Below are positions 7,801 to 18,700 of a DNA stretch of 27,494 nucleotides, piece by piece. This stretch comes from RGIG9115 sp045603225. Its GTDB lineage: Bacteria; Bacillota; Clostridia; UBA1381. Each line of letters opens with the position of its first letter. The stretch's first letter is position 1. The translations under genes and the position numbers were made by a program. The DNA lies in NCBI GenBank assembly GCA_045603225.1, contig JAZULT010000028.1:1-27494 (forward strand), in the 5' to 3' direction. Below the pieces are notes generated by a model, which was not told where the DNA came from, searched no databases, and saw only the letters and a list, made by a program, of their open reading frames with translations.

Positions 7801-10242
7801 ATGATAAAAAAGATATCGTCATTACTTCTTAGTTTAGCGATAAGTATAAATTTTGCAATCTGTGCAAGTGCCGCAGATGCCGCAACAACAGAAGAAGCAC
7901 AGTCACTTCTTAAAGCACTCGGAATTGCGAAAGAAATGCCGTATTCCGTTACGGTCGAGAACTACGTAAGCTTTCTTGGCGGAATGCTTTATGAAAGCAC
8001 AAGTCTCAGCCCTGATACTATCGCAAGAATGACAGGAATGATCGGTGAAAATGAAAGTCTTGTTAAAAATACAAGAATCAAATACAGCGAAGCTGTTAAG
8101 TACAGTGTAATTGCACTTGGCTATCAGATGCAGGCAGAGCAGGCGAAGGATTATATGCAGGTGGCAGGTCAGCTCGGAATTACAGACGGAATTATGCTTA
8201 AGGCTGATTCGGGACTTACAGGCGATGATGCAACAAGACTTCTTATGAATATGCTTGATGTAGAGCCTATGAAGTCGTTCCACGACGGGACGGGTGTAAT
8301 ATACGAATCAACAAAGGATGAAACAATACTTTCTCTTAACAGAGGTATTGAAGAGATTAAGGGTATTGTAACCGCAAACTCAATCACAGGTCTTACAAGA
8401 GAAGAAGGTGTAGGTGAAGGTTACATAGAGATAGACGGAGTTGTTTATGAAACAGCAGGTAAGTTCGATGAGCTTCTCGGCAGAAATGTTTATGCGTACA
8501 TAAAAAATCTCGGTGCAGGAGAATATGAACTTCTCTATATGCACGGAACCAAGAACGAGGAAGTTGAAATATCAGGAGATAAACTCGATACAATCGACGG
8601 AAATTATCTGATGTATTATTCCGAAGTTAATGAGAATAAATCGGAAAAAGCACTTCTCAGTCCGACACTCAGGGTAATATATAACGGAGTGTTCCTCGGA
8701 GATTACACAAATGAGGATTTACTTCCTGAGAACGGAAGCGTAGTTCTTATAAATAATGACCGTGACAATGACTTTGACGTTATGATTGTGGAAAGCTTTA
8801 AAACAGTAATCGTTTCGGGAGTTATAGCAGATAAAGAGGTAATTGTCAATAAGTTCAGATTTGACGGTTCACTTAAGACAATTTCACTTGATATCGAAAA
8901 TGAAGACCACTACGTAAATATCTGCAGTGCAGACGGTAAGTCAATAAGCTTCAGTAATATTGCAGTAAATGACGTTCTGAGTATTGCAGAAAGTAAAAGC
9001 AATGCACCAAAGGTTATCAAGGTTTATAAAAGCGATAAAGTTATAGAGGGAACTCTTGTTTCGCAGAATAAAAATGAAGAAACTCTTACTGTCGGAGATG
9101 TCGCATACGGATATACATCAGAGCTTTATGCACAGCTCGAAGCGGAGACTAAGACTATCGGTATAGGTAAGGATTACCGTTTTTATATCGACAGCTTCGG
9201 TAATATAGTTTATGCAGGCTTCGTAAATGAGCTTGATTATTACGTATTCTATCGCTGTTATGAGGAAGACGAAGAGTTTTACATAATGTACATGGACATG
9301 GACGAAATGTGGAATACTGCAAAGCTTGCTAAGAATACAGTTCTTGATGGTGTAAAGCTTTCAAAGGATTCTGTTCATAAGAATGTTCAGTATCACAGTC
9401 CGCAGGTTGCAAAAATATACTTTAATTCAAACGGTGAAGTTAAGGAACTGAAATTTGCTCAGGAATCAAACGAAGCAGATGAAACAAGATTTATAAAATC
9501 ACCTGAAAAACAGCTTGTATGGAGACTTACTCCGAAAACCTTCAGCGGAAGTGTATGGATGGAAGACGGAGCAAAGGTATTTGTATTTCCGAAGGATCTT
9601 AAAGACAGAGAAAAGTATTCTGTTTTTGAAGTAAGTGGTTATTTCAGACAGGATGTCGGACATAAATTTGTAGCTTACGACATGGACGAATATGGATTCA
9701 CAAGCATACTTTCTGCGAATGAAACTGATAATTCTCAGAATTTCTCAAATTCTATATTCCTTGTAACTGATGTTTATGAAACATTTGTAGATGGAGAAGC
9801 ACTTTCCTGTGTTAACGGTGTATTTGGTGAATTTATTAAATATCAGCTTACAGGTGAAAGTCTTGAAACTTTTGCTGATGTAAAACCGGGCGATGTTATA
9901 AAAACACATACCGACAGAAAAACAGGACGTGTTGACGGTATAAGCAAGATTATATCTGTTGACAGTGATAATTTTGAGAAGAGCGGAGAAAGCGAGCTTT
10001 ACCATAACGACAGAATAATCACCGGTATAGTTAAAAAAGCAGATGTGGCACGTTCAAGGATTCAGATAGACTGCGGAAGGGATGCTTCATTCAGACTTCC
10101 TTCATCAGTTCCTGTACTTATCTATGATAAGAGTGACAGGAAATGTGAAAAGGGAACGGTTGCAAATCTTACGGCAGGAGATAAGGTTGTCTGTAGAGTT
10201 CCTTATATTCAGTTTGCTGAAATTATAATTATAAGAGACTAA
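7801..10242 (+). CDS. Large exported beta-repeat protein with degenerate SLH-like N-terminus
   Basis: The 813-residue product has a signal peptide (about 1-25, ending A-S-A). A helical region (about 30-160) resembles degenerate SLH modules, for example Y-S-E-A-V-K-Y-S-V-I-A-L-G-Y and an L-T-G-D-D-A-T-R-L-L-M-N motif. The rest is a long run of beta-rich units, several opening with a short strand of the form V-x-G-x-(I/L/V), as in I-V-S-G-V-I-A, V-I-E-G-T-L-V and I-I-T-G-I-V. No enzyme motif is seen. It may be a structural surface or S-layer-like protein that works with the anchored protein upstream; this is inference. Start ATG 7801 has AAGGAAG a few bases upstream. Spacing is 24 bases from the gene before and 15 from the gene after, so it is part of the operon. 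Confidence 0.75.
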   Translation: MIKKISSLLLSLAISINFAICASAADAATTEEAQSLLKALGIAKEMPYSVTVENYVSFLGGMLYESTSLSPDTIARMTGMIGENESLVKNTRIKYSEAVKYSVIALGYQMQAEQAKDYMQVAGQLGITDGIMLKADSGLTGDDATRLLMNMLDVEPMKSFHDGTGVIYESTKDETILSLNRGIEEIKGIVTANSITGLTREEGVGEGYIEIDGVVYETAGKFDELLGRNVYAYIKNLGAGEYELLYMHGTKNEEVEISGDKLDTIDGNYLMYYSEVNENKSEKALLSPTLRVIYNGVFLGDYTNEDLLPENGSVVLINNDRDNDFDVMIVESFKTVIVSGVIADKEVIVNKFRFDGSLKTISLDIENEDHYVNICSADGKSISFSNIAVNDVLSIAESKSNAPKVIKVYKSDKVIEGTLVSQNKNEETLTVGDVAYGYTSELYAQLEAETKTIGIGKDYRFYIDSFGNIVYAGFVNELDYYVFYRCYEEDEEFYIMYMDMDEMWNTAKLAKNTVLDGVKLSKDSVHKNVQYHSPQVAKIYFNSNGEVKELKFAQESNEADETRFIKSPEKQLVWRLTPKTFSGSVWMEDGAKVFVFPKDLKDREKYSVFEVSGYFRQDVGHKFVAYDMDEYGFTSILSANETDNSQNFSNSIFLVTDVYETFVDGEALSCVNGVFGEFIKYQLTGESLETFADVKPGDVIKTHTDRKTGRVDGISKIISVDSDNFEKSGESELYHNDRIITGIVKKADVARSRIQIDCGRDASFRLPSSVPVLIYDKSDRKCEKGTVANLTAGDKVVCRVPYIQFAEIIIIRD

Positions 10243-10257
10243 GGAGGGGAGAAAGAC

Positions 10258-12285
10258 ATGAATAAGAAATTTATAAAAAGAACACTTTCTCTGCTCGTTG
10301 CAGTAATGATGAGTCTTATGGGAATAACTTCATTTGCCGAAGAAGGCGGCTGGAGTATAGAATATTTCGGAAACGATAAAACAGACCGTACAACACATTA
10401 TGCGGAATATACTATGGGACAGATGTATGACGGTGGATATTCCCTTCATATTGTTTATCCCGGCCGTGCCAAGGCAGGCAATTATATAGAAATTACAAAC
10501 ACACTTTCGGACGGAATTACAGCCGGGGACTATGACATCAGGTTCTATATAAAAGGCAATTTCTCGTCAACTACGAAAATTGTTATCGGAAGCAATGAGT
10601 ATGCTTTTGACAACAGTGTATGGACTGTCAGCGATTCGGCTTTGGCTCCGAGTGGCGAGGTTGACTGGAAGTGCTACAGTGCAACACTTTCACTTCCTGA
10701 TATCGGAGATGCAAATTTAAAGATTGTTGCAATAGGCCCTGTTGCGGGATGTTATATTGATGATGTAAGCCTTTGCCCTTCGGGGACAGATTCAAATCTT
10801 GTTGTTTCGGGAGGATTTGAAAGCTACGTTCAGGAAGAAGTTGAATACGACGGAAAACTGTATGTTCCGACTGATGTAATGTATGCACCGACAACGAGCG
10901 GTGAGGTAACTCTCAGCTGGAAAAATCCGCAATGTGAAACAGTAAAGAAAATTTCGCTTTACGACGTAACAGGCGGAGATGAAGAATTTATAACAGATTC
11001 GTTTGAGGTAGCAGCAAATACATTCTGCAAGTACACAACAGGTAAGCTTGTTGAGGGTGAATCATATCTGTATAAGCTCGTGTTAGAGTACAGCGATGTG
11101 CCGGCTATGGAGTACTTCATAACCGCTAAAGCGAGAAATGCTGCAGCATCACATGCTTATAATCCTGTCGGAGCATGGAGTGTAAATACAAACCATTCAG
11201 GAGACACAGGCTATGGTCTTCAGAGAGTTAAAATTGATACAGAAGAAAAGCACAGCGGGGAAGCATCACTTAAGTTTATGACAAATGCCGAAGCGGTGCT
11301 TCCGAGCATATATCTTTCTGTTTCAACTTCGATTGCTCCGACAATAGGTAATAATTATGAGTTAAGCTTCTGGACGAAATCATTAAACAGTTCAAGAGAT
11401 ATGAAGGTGCATATGAACTGGAAAATCTTTGACAAGGGATTTTCTGACAGCAACTATTTCATGTTGGGTACAAACGGTACATACGATTGGAAACAGATTG
11501 TAGCAAAGAAAACTGAGATTGAATCAGGCTCAACCTCGCTTTCGTTTGCGTTCGACCATCCGACAGACGGATTCTGGGTTGATGATGTTGAATTTTACGA
11601 GCTTGATGCAGAAGGCAACAGAGTAGGTGAAAACCTTATTAAAGACGGTGGATTTGAAGACCTTCTGATGCCGACTGAAATGGAGCTTACAGCTTCTGAG
11701 CCTGTTCCCGATAACGGAGGTGCTTATCTTTCATGGACACTCCGAGGTGAAAATCCTGACGGTGTAAACCTTTATCAGAAGGTTGGAGAAGACTGGATTT
11801 CAAGAGGTTTTGTAGGAAAAGCATTCACAAGTGCGGAATTTACCAAGCTTTTGTATGAAGCTGATTATGAAATGAAAATAGTTCCTGTGAATACAGACGG
11901 AGTTGAAGATGATGGTGACGAAGTAAGCTTTACTACTTATGCACCTGATTATGAAATAAAAAATCCGCAGGTTCTTTTAGGTGGTACACCTGTTGAAGAA
12001 ATCACCACAGGCGGATATTATTCAGCAAGAATAAGCGTAAAGAACAATGTATTCACAGACGGACTCAAATGCGAGCTGTTAGTCGGAATTTACAGAAACG
12101 GTGCACTTTACAGTGCAGTTTCATCAGCTAAGAAGGTTGAATGTACACCTTCAAACTCAATAGCAACAAATGTGGCTGTTACATTTGAAATTCCCGACGA
12201 CGGAGAAGATTACAGCGTTAAGTTGTTTTCATTAGATTCCAAAGCAGAGGGTAACGTACTTTATCCCTGCGTTGAAATAAAGTAA
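10258..12285 (+). CDS. Secreted carbohydrate-binding-type protein (two jelly rolls, Fn3-like domains)
   Basis: This 675-residue protein has a signal peptide (about 1-27, ending S-F-A). It then shows a CBM4/9-type jelly roll (about 30-175), an Fn3-like domain (about 200-285) and a second jelly roll (about 295-465). A further Fn3-like domain (about 475-565) and a C-terminal beta-domain (about 570-675) complete it. Typical jelly-roll endings are present: Y-I-D-D-V and F-W-V-D-D-V, each followed by an N-L-x-x-x-G-G-F-E boundary motif. There is no catalytic domain and no SLH anchor, so it probably binds glycan outside the cell. It has a strong AAGGAGG site just before the ATG. The second jelly roll resembles the first jelly roll of the GH42-like enzyme at 15722 (shared G-F-W-x-D-x-V). 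The C-terminal domain resembles that of the next gene. The glycan is unknown. Confidence 0.8.
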   Translation: MNKKFIKRTLSLLVAVMMSLMGITSFAEEGGWSIEYFGNDKTDRTTHYAEYTMGQMYDGGYSLHIVYPGRAKAGNYIEITNTLSDGITAGDYDIRFYIKGNFSSTTKIVIGSNEYAFDNSVWTVSDSALAPSGEVDWKCYSATLSLPDIGDANLKIVAIGPVAGCYIDDVSLCPSGTDSNLVVSGGFESYVQEEVEYDGKLYVPTDVMYAPTTSGEVTLSWKNPQCETVKKISLYDVTGGDEEFITDSFEVAANTFCKYTTGKLVEGESYLYKLVLEYSDVPAMEYFITAKARNAAASHAYNPVGAWSVNTNHSGDTGYGLQRVKIDTEEKHSGEASLKFMTNAEAVLPSIYLSVSTSIAPTIGNNYELSFWTKSLNSSRDMKVHMNWKIFDKGFSDSNYFMLGTNGTYDWKQIVAKKTEIESGSTSLSFAFDHPTDGFWVDDVEFYELDAEGNRVGENLIKDGGFEDLLMPTEMELTASEPVPDNGGAYLSWTLRGENPDGVNLYQKVGEDWISRGFVGKAFTSAEFTKLLYEADYEMKIVPVNTDGVEDDGDEVSFTTYAPDYEIKNPQVLLGGTPVEEITTGGYYSARISVKNNVFTDGLKCELLVGIYRNGALYSAVSSAKKVECTPSNSIATNVAVTFEIPDDGEDYSVKLFSLDSKAEGNVLYPCVEIK

Positions 12286-12316
12286 AATTTTTTCAGAATT
12301 GAAAGGAGAAAAGAAC

Positions 12317-15300
12317 ATGAAGAAATTTCTAACTAAAATTATGGCTGTTGTAATGGCAGTCGGCATGCTTCCTGCAATCCCGGCAGGTGCAACACAATCA
12401 TATGAAGGTCTTGACCCGAATTATGATTATACGTTTTCAGGTTGGGGAATAAACGGAACTCTGACCGATGATGTTTACATGGAGGTTCAACCGAATGCAG
12501 GACGTAGCGGAAACGGTCTTGTATGTCATTTCGCTGAAGGACAGACAGGTAAAACAGCTTGTGCACAGTCATTCAGTACGCTTCCTGCAGGAGATTACAG
12601 ATGTACCTACTGGGCAAAAGGAACAGGAACTTTGTGGAAATTTGCTGTAACACCGTGGTTTATAGCATCAACAGGCGGTAACTTTTACCTCTACGGCGGA
12701 ACAGAATCCGGAAACAAAGAGGGAGCATGGTATGAGTATTCATATACATTTACATTGGATGGAGTAAAAACAAATCCTACCTTCCAGGTGTTTATGGAAG
12801 GCCCGGCTGATGTAATAGTTGATGATGTTCAGCTTTATCAGATTGAAAAAGCTGAAGACGGTACAGAAACTGTTAAAAGCGGCAACCTTATCGTAAACGG
12901 TGGTTTTGAATATACAGGTAAACCTAATGTAACGGAAACAGCAAACGATGCTGTAATATCTAACTGGTATGAATCATTACAGAATCTTGCCGATTATAAT
13001 GCATTTGTAATACCTTCAGATAAAATCGGTTATGATGACAACAACTCTATGTATGTTTACGGTGATTACAGATGGAAGAGCGGAGAAAGTAAGAAAATTA
13101 ACATTATATCAGATCAGATGAATTTCGATAATACAAAGGAATATACTGTGTCATTCTACGTAAATGCAAAAAGCGGTCTTGGTGACACGGGAGTATATAT
13201 TGAAGGTACCGGTGAATTTGCACGTATGTCAGCAATGAAAACGGGCGAAGTAGATAACAGGGGCTGGGAAAAGCTTTCTTATACGCTTACTCCTAAAGCA
13301 TCAGGAAATAAAAGACTTGGTTTCGATTTCTACAGTATACCTGATATGTATATAGATAATGTATCGGTTGTTTGTAATGACAATCCTGATGTAAATCTTA
13401 TAAAGAACGGCAGCTTTACAACATATTATTTCCCTGTTTCAGGAATTGAAGATAATGATATGGTTGTAAATGAATGGTACACAACATACACAGCTCTCGA
13501 TGATTATACTGCATATGATGCAGTGGCAGATGACTTTGGTTATGATGATAATTCATCCTTATACTTCTACGGTGATTATTCCTGGGTATCAGGGGAAAAT
13601 AAATACATCAATTTCCGTTCACTTCCTGTTTATTTCCAAAATGGAAAGAAATACAACTTCTCATGTTACGTAAATGAAGTAGGAAGTACAATAGGAAATA
13701 CACATGTAAGTCTTGACGGTGCCGCAAATGCTATAATGAATAACATGGAAAAAGGAACAGCGGACCATAGTGGCTGGAAGAAAATATCCCATACATTTAC
13801 AGCTACATCAGACGGATACAAGAGTCTCAGATTCTTATTCTACAGTAATCCAAATATGTATATTGACAATATATTTATAGCAAGTGAAGATGCTCCGGAG
13901 GTAAACCTTGTTGGTAACGGTTCATTTACAGAAATAACAGATACACCTGTTAAGGCGGTAAACAATGTAACAGCAGATAACTGGACTGTACAGGCTAATG
14001 GAGAGGCGATTTCCAATAAATTTGAAGATACAGTTTTTGCTGAACCTTCAAAGACATTTGCAAAATCAGGCGAAAACTCAATGCTCTTTGCGTTCCCTGA
14101 TGCAAGAACATCAGGCACATATCTTAATACTGTATACCCTGTAAATCTTGCAGAGGGTGAATATACTCTTACATTCTATGCTAAGGGTTCATATGAGCCG
14201 AGCGGTATGCAGATAGTATTCAGGCAGCCGGAAGGCGGAGCGTTTGCGGAAATGATTCGCGGTGACGGCGGAAATCCGAATGATATGTCAATTAAGAATA
14301 TCAGCTATGTTGACGGATGGAGAAAATACGAATTTAACGTTAACGTTAAGGGTGCAAGAAACGGTTTCTCAATTATTTGTGATAACAGAATAGACAGTCT
14401 CTATATTGATGATATTTCAATTACAAAAGGTAATGTTGAGTATATGACAAACGGCGGATTTGAAAATGTAAGCGCAGTTAATGTGACGGATGTTGAAAAC
14501 CTTATGGCATATCCTGTATCAGCAGGCGGAGCTATCAATGTTTCATGGGTTAACCCGAAAAATGACGACATTGAGCTTAAGCTCTTTGTAAATGATGAGC
14601 TTGTTGAAGATTTCACATACGACGCAACATCAAAAGCGTTTAATGAATATCTTGTTAAAGGACTTTCTAACTGGCAGACATACAGAGTTAAGCTTGAAAT
14701 ATCTGTTGACGGAGGAGAAGCTAAGGCATTCGAAACAAAGGCTATACCGAGAGCCGGTGCAATGAAAATTAACAACTGGACATTCAGCAGAGGCGACAGA
14801 GAAAACAGTGAAGGTGTTATGAACTACGGTAATGTAACAGCTGAAATTGTAAGAACAACGGGATATAACAGTAATTCGTCAATTTTCATAAACTCCAACC
14901 GTAACGGTGTTCTTTCAAATAACTACGGTCAGCTTGTGCAGGGTGTTTCAATTGACGGAACGTATCCGCATGAGTTCAAGTTCAAGGCAAAGCCGGACGG
15001 ACTCAGAAGTCAGGACAGTCTTTACACAATCTTTGATTACGGTGCAGGAAGCATATGGCTTCATATGTATCAGGACAGCGACCTTGTAGATGTTACAATA
15101 GGGGAACCTGATGAAAACGGATGGGTAGAATATTCATACGTTATTGAGCCTTTTGCATCAGGTGAAGCTGCAGTAAACTTCCGTATCGGATTTGCAAACT
15201 GGGCAGATTCAATTTATATTGATAACGTTGAACTTTATCAGCTTGATAAGAACGAGTACACAATTACAGGAAGTAATCTTATAACAGACGGTGGATTTGA

Positions 15301-15664
15301 ATTCCCTGACGTTGTACTTGGAGAGCTTAAGGTTGATTATTACAACGAAGAAGCAGAAGCGTGGATTTCGGATATAGACAAGATGTGGGGTGCAGGTCAG
15401 TACAGAGCATCAGTTTCTGTTGGCAATATTTCTGAACCGACAGCGCTTCATGTAACAGCTATACTTGCAGTTTATGATAGCACAGGAAAGCTTATAAGTG
15501 CAACACCGGCAGTTCAGTACGTTGTTCAGAATCAGTGGGCAACAACAGGTGTAACTGCAACAGCAGATGTTCCTGCAGGATGCTATGTAAAAGCAATGCT
15601 CTGGAAGGGCAACGATTGGTCAATGGTACCGATGACTTCTTCAGTAGAAGTTTTGAATAAATAA
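12317..15664 (+). CDS. Secreted multi-CBM protein (five jelly rolls)
   Basis: The product is about 1115 residues. A TTG six codons upstream (12299) would be in frame, but the Shine-Dalgarno GAAAGGAG (12301-12308) lies after it, so ATG 12317 is the start. Order: signal peptide (about 1-25), jelly roll 1 (about 28-180), jelly rolls 2 and 3 (about 190-360 and 360-530), jelly roll 4 (about 535-710), an Fn3-like domain (about 720-810), jelly roll 5 (about 815-995) and a C-terminal beta-domain (about 1005-1115). Jelly rolls 2 and 3 are recent duplicates. Each jelly roll ends with an I-D-(D/N)-(V/I)-type strand and an N-G-(G/S)-F boundary, as in CBM4/9-like modules. There is no catalytic or SLH domain, so the likely role is glycan capture beside the enzymes encoded next. 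A hairpin follows the stop. Confidence 0.8.
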   Translation: MKKFLTKIMAVVMAVGMLPAIPAGATQSYEGLDPNYDYTFSGWGINGTLTDDVYMEVQPNAGRSGNGLVCHFAEGQTGKTACAQSFSTLPAGDYRCTYWAKGTGTLWKFAVTPWFIASTGGNFYLYGGTESGNKEGAWYEYSYTFTLDGVKTNPTFQVFMEGPADVIVDDVQLYQIEKAEDGTETVKSGNLIVNGGFEYTGKPNVTETANDAVISNWYESLQNLADYNAFVIPSDKIGYDDNNSMYVYGDYRWKSGESKKINIISDQMNFDNTKEYTVSFYVNAKSGLGDTGVYIEGTGEFARMSAMKTGEVDNRGWEKLSYTLTPKASGNKRLGFDFYSIPDMYIDNVSVVCNDNPDVNLIKNGSFTTYYFPVSGIEDNDMVVNEWYTTYTALDDYTAYDAVADDFGYDDNSSLYFYGDYSWVSGENKYINFRSLPVYFQNGKKYNFSCYVNEVGSTIGNTHVSLDGAANAIMNNMEKGTADHSGWKKISHTFTATSDGYKSLRFLFYSNPNMYIDNIFIASEDAPEVNLVGNGSFTEITDTPVKAVNNVTADNWTVQANGEAISNKFEDTVFAEPSKTFAKSGENSMLFAFPDARTSGTYLNTVYPVNLAEGEYTLTFYAKGSYEPSGMQIVFRQPEGGAFAEMIRGDGGNPNDMSIKNISYVDGWRKYEFNVNVKGARNGFSIICDNRIDSLYIDDISITKGNVEYMTNGGFENVSAVNVTDVENLMAYPVSAGGAINVSWVNPKNDDIELKLFVNDELVEDFTYDATSKAFNEYLVKGLSNWQTYRVKLEISVDGGEAKAFETKAIPRAGAMKINNWTFSRGDRENSEGVMNYGNVTAEIVRTTGYNSNSSIFINSNRNGVLSNNYGQLVQGVSIDGTYPHEFKFKAKPDGLRSQDSLYTIFDYGAGSIWLHMYQDSDLVDVTIGEPDENGWVEYSYVIEPFASGEAAVNFRIGFANWADSIYIDNVELYQLDKNEYTITGSNLITDGGFEFPDVVLGELKVDYYNEEAEAWISDIDKMWGAGQYRASVSVGNISEPTALHVTAILAVYDSTGKLISATPAVQYVVQNQWATTGVTATADVPAGCYVKAMLWKGNDWSMVPMTSSVEVLNK

Positions 15665-15673
15665 TATTATAGG

Positions 15674-15704
15674 GAGCTGCTGTATTTATTGCAGCAGCTC
15701 TTTT
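15674..15704 (+). terminator. Intra-operon intrinsic terminator or attenuator
   Basis: Arms GAGCTGCTG (15674-15682) and CAGCAGCTC (15692-15700) pair perfectly over 9 bp around a 9-base loop and are followed by TTTT (15701-15704). It starts 10 bases after the stop at 15664, and the next start codon is at 15722. The short T-tract suggests partial termination. That would lower expression of the two enzymes relative to the binding proteins. Confidence 0.7.
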
Positions 15705-15721
15705 AAATGAAAGGAAGAACA

Positions 15722-18700
15722 ATGATAAAGAAGAAATTTATGCCGGCACTTTTGTGCATGAGTATTTTATCAGCATTATTTACCCTTCCGGTATATTCCG
15801 CAAAATCTCCCGACACCACAACAGCACAGGGTTGGACAGCGGTGTTTGCCGGTGAGGTTGATGCATACATAGAGCTTGATGACAAAGACCCGTATTCAGG
15901 TGAGTTTTCCCTGAAAGCTGTAAACAATACGCCTGTCATAGCAAATACTTATCTCAGCCTTGTTACAAACATTAATCTTGTTGAGGGCAGAACATATGAG
16001 ATAGGTCTTGCGGCAAAATCGCAAAAATCAACAACTGTACAGCTCACATTTAACTGGGATAAGAGACGGAATCTTCTTCCGTTTGGCGGTTCATACAGCT
16101 GGACAGAATCAGCAATCGAATACACGGCTACACAAACAGGCCCTACAGAAATGCGATTTGTTATCGATGGTGTAACAGAAGGATTCTGGCTTGATGAAGT
16201 GTATTGTCGTGAAAAAGGAAAGGACAAGAATCTTATTCAGAACTCAGGATTTGAGCTTGCGCCTGTTGAAGAAGAAAAACCTGAAGAGGTTATAGGTGAA
16301 GAGGTTCTCGGTCTTGAGCAGACATACTACAGAATCAAGCAGGGAACAACATTCCTTCAGAGCGATTTTGAACGTGTAAGAGGCGGATTTAAGTTTATGC
16401 CTATATACCGTCCTACCGGAATAACTATAGACGGTAATATGGATGACTGGAATGAGTTTTCGGAAATTTATATGCCGACACTCCCGACTCAGTATCAGAT
16501 TTATATGGAGGATCAGAGAGAGTTTGATGCAACAGCAAAAACCAAGTTTGCATATGATGATGTATATTTCTATCTGTATCTTGAATCACATGATGACATC
16601 AATTTTCCTGTGAACGAAAGTGACCAGTACTGGACAGGTGACTCCTTCCAGTTTACCATTTCAAGAATGGATGATACTTACGGAACAGAAATGGGATGTT
16701 GTCACAATATTGAAAAAGATAAAACCGAGATTTATTCAACTGCTCTCGGAGCAGGCGGTATCAGTCAGATTTCCGCAAAGAGTACATATGAAGACGGTGT
16801 AACGAAGTACGAAATAAGAATGCCGTGGGAAATATTCTTTAATGAACGTTATTCACGTCCTGAAGAATTTAAGATTGACGTGCTTTATAATGATAATGAC
16901 GGAGATGGAAGAAGATATTGTGTAGAACTTGCACCGGGTATTTCTGAAGGTAAAACAAATGCAAAATTCCCTATTCTTAGTTGTATGGAAGACAGCAGTC
17001 CGTGGTATACATGGATAGACGGTGAAACAACTGCACCTGTTGGTGAGGACACAGGACTTTCACTGTTTCTTGTAAATGGCGGCAGTATTGATGGAACATA
17101 TTCTGTTACTTTCCCTGACGGAACTGTTGAGGAACATATTATAAAACCGAACACAGGAGAGAGAATACCTTTTAATGTGAAATTTACAGAAGAAGGTGTT
17201 CAGATTGTTCAGGTACAGGTAAGTGACAGTTCAAGTACATACACAGCTTCATTTGAAGTTACAGCGGCATATACACCGCCGACTCCCGAAGAGGCTTCAA
17301 AAACACTTCAGACATTTGAAAGATACGCAAAGGAGCTTAATGAGCTTATTGCCAAATGTACAAAACAAGGGATTTCAACAGAATATGAGCAGGTAAACTG
17401 CAGTACTATTGAAAAGTTTATCGAATATATCAAACGTGATATTGAAAGAAATGACCTTTCTCTTTTCAGATATCAACACAGATGTATTGAGAAGCTTTAT
17501 GTTGATGCAAAAGCTGACCTTGAAGCATACCTTACAGGGCAGGCAGAACCGCTCCCTGTTCCTGAATATATTACAAGCGAGCTTACAACAAAGAATAATG
17601 CAATATGGGCAATGACCGACACGGACGGAGTAAGAGAAGAACGCCCTGTATTCTTTGTAGGTTACGGACATTTTGCCGATGCATCTAATCAGATTCCGAC
17701 ATTCAATAAGTTCGGTGTAAATACTATTCAGACCGAAATCGGACCGAGCTCTGTTATCAGCAGTAACAAGGCACCGACCGAATGGACATACTTCCTCCGT
17801 GGTGTTAATGCAACCTGTTCTGTACAGTCAGAGGTTGCAAAGGACGGAAAGTATGCGCTTAAGTTTACAAATACCGATCCTTACACAGCCAATAACTATA
17901 TGGCAATTTCGCAGACTGTTTCAGTTGAACCGAATACTATTTACAAAATCGGCGGTTGGGTGAAGGTTGAAAGTGCTGACAGATTCTATATCTATACAGA
18001 CGGTTATAACGGTCATCATGACTTCGGTAAAACCGGAGGTTACACACATGACTGGCAGGAATGGGAACTCACATTTACAACCGGCGAAAATCAGACTACG
18101 AGAAATATCAGAATTCTGTCAAACGGAGTTACAAAAGCAGGTTACCTTGACGGACTTTATATCAAAAAGGAAGGTTCTGACGAAAACCTTCTCTTAAACG
18201 GAAGCTTCGAACAGGTAAATAGTGAGGATACATTCTTTAATGTGACAACAAGTGCAATAAAAGGTGTTGAAAGTATTCTCCTTAATGCGGAAAAGAACAA
18301 CATAAACGTATGTCTTCTTCTTTCACCGCATTATTTCCCATCATTCGTACTTGAAATGTATCCTGAGATTAACTATAATCTGAGCTACGGATTTATTAAG
18401 TACAATATCATGGACGAGAGAGCAAAGCAGGTTATTGAAGCATATCTGAGAGCTATAATTCCGCGTATTAAGGATTATACATCGCTCGGAAGCTTGTGTG
18501 TTTCGAACGAACCTCAGTTCTGGACAAAACAGGCAAGAGACTTCTATCAACCGCTTTGGGAAGAGTATATAAAGGAAAAGCACGGAACAATCGAAGCTCT
18601 GAACGTTGCTTACGGAACTGAATATGCTGACTTCTCTGAGTGTAAGATTCCGACGGTAGGTGATAACCTTGCACTTTACTATGACTATAAACTCTTTAAC

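Noticed and set aside
12299..12316. Upstream TTG start for the multi-CBM protein
   Set aside because: The ribosome binding site lies downstream of it and the signal peptide begins at ATG 12317.
15707..15721. Upstream ATG start for the anchored enzyme
   Set aside because: AAGGAAG lies between this ATG and the one at 15722, which begins a typical signal peptide.
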